Shown here in pieces: positions 14,800 to 18,340 of a stretch of 18,340 bases of DNA (position 1 is its first letter; the number at the start of each line of letters is the position of its first letter). Source of the DNA: an uncultured Collinsella sp. Lineage in GTDB: Bacteria > Actinomycetota > Coriobacteriia > Coriobacteriales > Coriobacteriaceae. The notes below the pieces were generated by a model. The model was given only the letters and a program-made list of their open reading frames with translations, was not told where the DNA came from and searched no databases. The stretch is taken from contig CALJDJ010000053.1 in the NCBI GenBank assembly GCA_938023705.1, positions 1-18,340 on the forward strand. The letters are read 5' to 3'. The position numbers were made by a program, and so were the translations under genes.

Positions 14800-15060
14800 T
14801 TATGCCCGCAGGTTATCCAACGAATCCTGCAATGAAGAACACGGCTTGAGTATGCGTACATATTCTTCAACATTTAAACCACGCCAGCCTTCGTGTCCGT
14901 TACGGCTCTCATGTTTTTTATATAACTCCAATTCCGAGTAATCTTCACTCAGATTACGGGAGTGGCGGCAAGATTCGATGAAAAAGATTTTTTTTCGCCT
15001 TGGCTCAAAATCACTAATATGAGGGTGCGGACAAATAGTTGGACCGTGTGGTGTTTCGGA
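14800..15060 (-). pseudogene. Startless coding-like segment on -, probably broken gene
   Basis: From about 15060 down to TAA at 14800-14802 one - strand frame is open with protein-like content: C-P-H-P-H-I-S-D-F-E-P-R-R-K-K-I-F-F-I-E-S, later LYKKHESRNGHEGWRGLNVE and EYVRILKPCSSLQDSLDNLRA then stop. It has no ATG or GTG start. The upstream - strand frame that does have a GTG start (15173) ends at 14949. A run of eight A on - (T8 at 14988-14995) lies in both frames; one extra A would join the GTG-started frame to this one. So this is either a truncated gene or a gene broken by slippage. Family not recognised. A 6-bp inverted repeat CTTATG/CATAAG (14771-14789) follows its stop. Confidence 0.45.
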
Positions 15061-15281
15061 CTGGAGGTCCGCATGTGCAGGAGGGGCAGGTCGAGTTCTT
15101 CCTCCTGGCGGCGAAGGACGGCATAAGTCGATTTATCGCGAGGCATCTCGAGCTGATTAATTATTATCTCCACGGTTTAATAAGGGAAACGATGGGGGAT
15201 GCTATCGATGCGAGGTTTCGCGTGATTTCGGGATTAGACTTTCGGACAATCCCTGTCCTGCCTGGTCATTCAAGCATGTAA
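15039..15281 (+). CDS. Doubtful 80-residue ORF or gene remnant
   Basis: An open frame from TTG 15039 to TAA 15279-15281. The part from about 15080 (QVEFFLLAAKDGISRFIARH, then LELINYYLHGLIRE and DARFRVISGLDFRTIPVLPG) looks like genuine protein, while the start is a rare TTG with no clear ribosome site and overlaps the - strand remnant. More likely the surviving tail of a larger gene whose front was lost at the junction near 15040-15080. Function unknown. Confidence 0.3.
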   Translation: MDRVVFRTGGPHVQEGQVEFFLLAAKDGISRFIARHLELINYYLHGLIRETMGDAIDARFRVISGLDFRTIPVLPGHSSM

Positions 15282-15285
15282 TAAT
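15277..15285 (+). promoter_or_regulatory. Possible extended -10 promoter for the ATPase operon
   Basis: TGT followed by AATAAT (15280-15285) resembles an extended -10 (TGnTATAAT with one mismatch) about 80 bases before the ATG at 15365; no good -35 is seen. The leader after it can fold: GTGTT-CCAC (15296-15304) pairs with GTGG (15309-15312) and AACAC (15319-15323). Confidence 0.25.
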
Positions 15286-15364
15286 TTATCTTGTCGTGTT
15301 CCACCGTCGTGGCGAAAGAACACTTGCAGGAACAAGTCAACAAATACCAAGGGGGAATATCAAT

Positions 15365-17473
15365 ATGAATGTGGTCATCGAGAACTGCCGAAGCATAGAT
15401 AACGCCTCTATCTCCATAGAGCCCGGCAAACTTAACGTTAAATTCGCTCCCAACGGAACGGGAAAATCGACCATTGCGAAGGCTCTGGCCTCTGCCGCCA
15501 GCGAGTCCATAGGCCCCGACCTCGTACCATTCAAATGGCTAAAAGAAGGTTCTGCTGAAGAGCATCCTTTTACCGTAAACGGTTTGGACGGTATCGCTTC
15601 CGTAGAGGTTTTCGACGAGGGATATGTTCAGTCCGTCGTTTTTCAGCAAGATAGCCTGTTTCCCGGTAGTTTTGAGGCTTTCGTTCGCACGCCTGAGTTC
15701 ATTAACACGGAAAACAAGCTGAAAGAACAGCTTGGAGCAATGGTTGAGCTGAGCGAGCGTGAGGACGTTAGAAAGCTGACTGCCGACCTAGAGTCCTTTC
15801 TTGCGAATTTGGTAGGCAACTCTGGACTCGACCGCAATAAAATGCCAAAGGGCTCGTCACCTGTTGTAAAGGCTTTAAAAGAAGGGAACACATGGGAGCA
15901 CGAAGACCCGCTGCTCGCCCCTTTTAAGCCTATTCTCGGGCAAGGTCCTTTCAAAAAATGGGTGGCGTGGCATAAACAGGGCAGGGACTATCTCTCGCTG
16001 ATGGAAGGCGTGTGCCCGTACTGCGGCCTGCCCGCATCCGACTCAGAAAGACGCATTAATGCCGTAGGCGATTCTTTCGATTCGACCAAGGTGGGCAACA
16101 TCGAGAAGATTATCAATGCTCTGTCTATCGGCGGTGCATATTTGAGTGAAACGGCAAACTGCAAGATCAACACCATAGTCGACTCGCCAGACCCGATTAC
16201 CGAACAGGAGAAGGGCTTTATTGGCAAGGTTGTCCAGGACGCCCAACTAATTATCGAAACGCTCGCGAAATTGAGGGCGATCTCTTCGTATTTTGTCTTA
16301 AGCAGTGTAGACAATCTGAACGAAGGACTGAGTAACTGCAAAATCGATATCGCGCTTGTTGACAACTTTAATTCCTCGATCTGCAGTTCACTGGCTGCCG
16401 AGATTAACAGGGCCGTCGAAGAGACCATGACAAATGCCGGGAAGCTCAAGGGGCTCGTGAATCGCCAAAAGTCGAAGCTGGCGGAAGCGCTGAAAGGCAG
16501 ATGCGAAGAGATTAATTCTTTCCTTGCGGAAGCAGGATACCCCTACAGCGTCAGCATACCCGGTGCCGAGGACGGTAAGTGCTCGGTAAAACTGGTGCAT
16601 ACGAGCCTATGGGAGGTGCCGGATTCGCGAGAAGCGCTGAGCTATGGCGAGAAAAACGCGTTTGCGCTTGTGTTCTTTGCCTACGAATGTATGAGCAAGA
16701 AGCCCGATCTGGTCATTCTGGACGATCCGATCAGCTCGTTCGACGGAGCCAAGAGGTACGCGTTGCTGAATATGCTGTTTCTTGGCGGCATTGGGGAGGC
16801 AACGCTTAAGGGTAAGACCGTACTTCTTCTAACCCATGATTACGGTACTCTGTTCGATATTGAGCACACACATAAATCCGCCTTCCAGCCTTCCGCAAAT
16901 AGTTGTGTTCTTTCCTGCACGGACGGTGTGGTTAACGAGACTGTCGTCGCTGCGAACGATATGGTATTGGCAGACAACCTTTACGAAAGACTTGCGAAAA
17001 GTTCTGGCACTCTCATGGTTAAACTCGTTTATGCGAGGAAGGTGCTCGAGGTTAGGGCTGATATAGGGGACGCCTACGATGTTGTCTCTTCCTTGTTCCG
17101 CCATCGTCCAACACCGATGCGTATAGACAATGCTCCCATGAAAACAGCTGAGATTTTTAACGGCGTGGCAGATCTTGAGGCCATTGTTGGCGAGTCCATC
17201 AACTATAAGGATTTGCTCGAAACGATTAAAGACCCTACGAAGATGCTCGCGATTTTCGATGCATCGAGCTCGAATTACGAGAAGCTACAACTTGCTCGGA
17301 TTGCAACGGAAGCTTGCACAGACGACAAAGTGCTCAAAGAACGAATGGACGAAAGCGTTCACGTTGGAAACGGATTCCTATATCAGCTCGATCCGACAAG
17401 GTTTGAGCTTGTGCCTTCGCAGCTTGTGGAGAGATGCCGAGACGAAATAGTTAATATGGTCGGAGGAAGGTAG
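15365..17473 (+). CDS. AAA_13 / RloC-PrrC-like ATPase with zinc-hook-like CPYC motif
   Basis: A 702-residue protein starting at ATG 15365 (AGGGGGAA just upstream); the in-frame GTG 15296 lies before this ribosome site and is rejected. SMC/ABC-type ATPase parts are clear: APNGTGKST at 28-36 (Walker A), LSYGEKNAFAL from 425 (signature), LVILDDPISSFD with D453-D454 (Walker B), and LLLTHD with H491 (switch His). Between the ATPase halves, helical segments flank C217-P-Y-C220, like the zinc hook of RloC. The layout matches AAA_13 proteins such as the tRNA anticodon nucleases RloC and PrrC, which act when phage disables restriction. After the ATPase, R558-x3-E562 and later His (H580, H666) recall the Arg-Glu-His triad of that nuclease family, but His spacing does not match PrrC, so nuclease activity is a guess. 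Next gene starts 3 bases after the stop. Confidence 0.8.
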   Translation: MNVVIENCRSIDNASISIEPGKLNVKFAPNGTGKSTIAKALASAASESIGPDLVPFKWLKEGSAEEHPFTVNGLDGIASVEVFDEGYVQSVVFQQDSLFPGSFEAFVRTPEFINTENKLKEQLGAMVELSEREDVRKLTADLESFLANLVGNSGLDRNKMPKGSSPVVKALKEGNTWEHEDPLLAPFKPILGQGPFKKWVAWHKQGRDYLSLMEGVCPYCGLPASDSERRINAVGDSFDSTKVGNIEKIINALSIGGAYLSETANCKINTIVDSPDPITEQEKGFIGKVVQDAQLIIETLAKLRAISSYFVLSSVDNLNEGLSNCKIDIALVDNFNSSICSSLAAEINRAVEETMTNAGKLKGLVNRQKSKLAEALKGRCEEINSFLAEAGYPYSVSIPGAEDGKCSVKLVHTSLWEVPDSREALSYGEKNAFALVFFAYECMSKKPDLVILDDPISSFDGAKRYALLNMLFLGGIGEATLKGKTVLLLTHDYGTLFDIEHTHKSAFQPSANSCVLSCTDGVVNETVVAANDMVLADNLYERLAKSSGTLMVKLVYARKVLEVRADIGDAYDVVSSLFRHRPTPMRIDNAPMKTAEIFNGVADLEAIVGESINYKDLLETIKDPTKMLAIFDASSSNYEKLQLARIATEACTDDKVLKERMDESVHVGNGFLYQLDPTRFELVPSQLVERCRDEIVNMVGGR

Positions 17474-17476
17474 CCG

Positions 17477-18016
17477 ATGCTCCAAAATCCAAACTTTATT
17501 GTGAATTTGATAGCGGCTGGCGGTGCCTTGGCAGCCGTATTTGTGTCCCTCTATCTTTATTGGGCTGCCCAAAGACCTGACATCGTCGCTTATCTTTCGC
17601 ATGATAGGGACAATGGATGCGTTCTGTTTGAGGTCAAAAATTTAGGAAGGGGCGTTGCTGAAGACGTGAAGATCGGCTCTTTCGATTTTGACCTCGTGCA
17701 GGATAAGTATCGCGATTACGTTTGCGAGCGTAGTTTTCTAACCAAGGGTATCCCCGTGCTTGTTCCTGAGGCTTACCGTAATACCGTGATCCTTGATGGT
17801 CCAGATATTAAGAACTTCGATTCGATTGTGTCCCAAGTGTCGATTAGCTACAAGAGGAAGGGCCTCCTCGGGCACAAGACTGAGAAACGCGTCTTTCCAT
17901 TGGACTATTATTCGTTTTGCGGTTCTATCTACAAGAAGAGCGACTTACACAAGCTGAGGGTTGCGATCGAGGTTATCGCAGGAATCAGGACGGAAGAGCA
18001 GGCCAAATGTGATTGA
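17477..18016 (+). CDS. Single-span membrane-anchored partner of the AAA_13 ATPase
   Basis: A 179-residue protein starting 3 bases after the ATPase stop, with GGAGGAAGG inside the upstream gene as ribosome site, so tightly coupled. One hydrophobic helix (about 8-28, LIAAGGALAAVFVSLYLYW) is followed by a soluble domain rich in beta-strand patterns; VLFEVKNLGRGVAEDVKIG resembles the 'V-x-N-x-G-x-G-x-A' edge of beta-sandwich domains seen in membrane-anchored proteins of unknown function. No catalytic motif seen. It may place the ATPase at the membrane, sense infection or act as effector; the family is not recognised. Confidence 0.7.
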   Translation: MLQNPNFIVNLIAAGGALAAVFVSLYLYWAAQRPDIVAYLSHDRDNGCVLFEVKNLGRGVAEDVKIGSFDFDLVQDKYRDYVCERSFLTKGIPVLVPEAYRNTVILDGPDIKNFDSIVSQVSISYKRKGLLGHKTEKRVFPLDYYSFCGSIYKKSDLHKLRVAIEVIAGIRTEEQAKCD

Positions 18017-18058
18017 TATTTGATGGGTTGAACATGCCGGAATTAAACATCGAAACGA

Positions 18059-18088
18059 TTGCCATATCATCTGCATCTTGGGTATACT
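18059..18088 (+). promoter_or_regulatory. Sigma-70-type promoter for the structured RNA at the right edge
   Basis: TTGCCA (18059-18064, five of six -35 bases) and TATACT (18083-18088, five of six -10 bases) are 18 bases apart. This is the best promoter match in the accessory region. The start would be near 18095, just before the hairpin at 18100. Confidence 0.65.
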
Positions 18089-18094
18089 AAGGTC

Positions 18095-18184
18095 AGAAAT
18101 TGGTCGTAGGGCGCGACCAACGGAATCAAAAGAAAGCCCACTGAGAAGATGCCTTCAATCTCTTTGGGTTGGAGGCATTTTCTT
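18095..18184 (+). ncRNA. Short structured RNA, candidate type III antitoxin or leader
   Basis: The predicted transcript of about 90 bases has a perfect stem TTGGTCG (18100-18106) / CGACCAA (18114-18120) with loop TAGGGCG. GGGC in that loop (18109-18112) can pair with GCCC at 18136-18139, giving an H-type pseudoknot. A terminator and then a ribosome site and ORF follow. Promoter, pseudoknot RNA, terminator, toxin is the order of type III toxin-antitoxin loci. Against it: I see one structural unit, not the tandem repeats usual for those antitoxins. Otherwise it could be an attenuating leader. Confidence 0.45.
18149..18184 (+). terminator. Rho-independent terminator between RNA and downstream ORF
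   Basis: ATGCCTTCAA (18149-18158) pairs with TTGGAGGCAT (18169-18178), 10 bp with one G-U pair and a 10-base loop, followed by TTTTCTT. It lies only about 16 bases before the next ATG, so partial read-through would control how much of that gene is made. Confidence 0.7.
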
Positions 18185-18199
18185 ATTTGGAGGGTCTGA

Positions 18200-18340
18200 A
18201 TGAATTCCCAAATCGTATTTTTAAGTGACCTCTTTTACAGAGACCATCCGAACCCGCCGTTCAAAGAGATGGAGCAAAAGCAAAACCGGTGGCGCGCGCA
18301 GACGTGGTGTAAGAGCGTCCCGAGGTCCGTCGCTGCAAGT
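18200..18340 (+). CDS. N-terminal fragment of a possible type III toxin (ToxN/TenpN/CptN-like); 3' end outside window
   Basis: ATG 18200 follows GGAGGG (18189-18194) by 5 bases and the frame stays open for 47 codons to the window edge. The start, F-L-S-D-L-F-Y-R-D-H then F-K-E-M-E-Q-K-Q-N-R, recalls the N-terminus of type III toxin-antitoxin endoribonucleases, which as I remember it has an aromatic start, 'F-Y-x-x-H' and 'E-I-x-x-K-x-x-R-P-Y'. The expected Pro-Tyr after the Arg is absent: Trp-Arg follows, and residues 31-47 no longer look like the family, so it may be divergent, frameshifted or something else. The RNA and terminator upstream support the idea. Confidence 0.45.
   Translation, partial: MNSQIVFLSDLFYRDHPNPPFKEMEQKQNRWRAQTWCKSVPRSVAAS

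Noticed and set aside
14988..14995. Programmed frameshift at the A8 run
   Set aside because: Considered as the main reading, but there is no convincing downstream stimulator, neither frame matches a known protein, and the start codon is weak; decay or slippage is simpler.
15019..15125. tRNA-like hairpins (GGACTGGAGGTCC and nearby)
   Set aside because: No cloverleaf with proper acceptor, anticodon and T-arm spacing could be drawn.
15296..15364. GTG start that would add 23 residues to the ATPase
   Set aside because: The ATG at 15365 has the AGGGGGAA ribosome site and begins right at the ATPase strand before Walker A; the extra residues lie over a leader hairpin.
1..18340. CRISPR array, complete insertion sequence or rRNA
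   Set aside because: No regularly spaced repeats, no intact transposase with flanking terminal repeats, and no rRNA-like sequence were seen.

Overview
This window looks like a chromosomal surface-polysaccharide locus joined to an accessory, defence-like region. The coding style (GC-rich core genes interrupted by AT-rich genes, strong GGAG-type ribosome sites, TAGATG stop/start junctions) suggests a gut actinobacterium of the Coriobacteriia (Collinsella-like). That placement is inference from style and protein flavour; there is no rRNA or other marker gene here.

Region 1 (1-10685, all on +) is a capsule or exopolysaccharide operon of the Wzx/Wzy type. In order it holds: the 3' end of a sugar-phosphate transferase that would start the lipid-linked repeat unit; two GT4 glycosyltransferases; a radical SAM/SPASM enzyme; a multi-pass Wzy-like polymerase; a GT-B-like protein with HP and S-T-S-S motifs; a Wzx-like flippase; a fused cytidylyltransferase / PseG-like hydrolase; and a NeuB-family nonulosonic acid synthase. 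Together they suggest a repeat unit started on undecaprenyl phosphate, extended by the transferases, decorated with a sialic-acid-like (nonulosonic) sugar, flipped and polymerised. Genes for the early sugar-nucleotide steps are not in the window. GC content changes sharply between genes (GC-rich 1-1200, 2641-3786, 8600-10685; AT-rich 3787-7960), as expected of a locus assembled by recombination.

Region 2 (10723-13023, +) is an AT-rich pair: a 682-residue HD-domain protein with dNTPase-type metal-site motifs and a long unrecognised C-terminal part, then a 75-residue protein. About 600 bases follow with no convincing large gene, but with two striking inverted repeats, a 40-residue ORF with a good ribosome site, and a coding-like remnant on -.

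Region 3 (13628-14716, -) holds a 71-residue His/Cys-rich protein and a 230-residue unknown protein. The latter has a clear promoter with repeat elements over its start. Between the two lie tandem hairpins with a terminator-like T-tract pointing rightwards. Beyond the promoter (14800-15060) is a coding-like but startless stretch on -, probably a broken gene, and a doubtful 80-residue ORF on +.

Region 4 (15365-18340, +) has a two-gene unit: an AAA_13/RloC-PrrC-type ATPase with a CPYC zinc-hook-like motif, and a single-span membrane protein. At the right edge are a sigma-70 promoter, a short structured RNA with possible pseudoknot, a terminator, and the start of a protein resembling the N-terminus of type III toxin-antitoxin (ToxN/TenpN/CptN-like) toxins. 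Regions 2-4 therefore read as a defence island next to a variable surface locus. The ATPase/membrane-protein pair and the edge RNA/toxin candidate are the most interesting parts.
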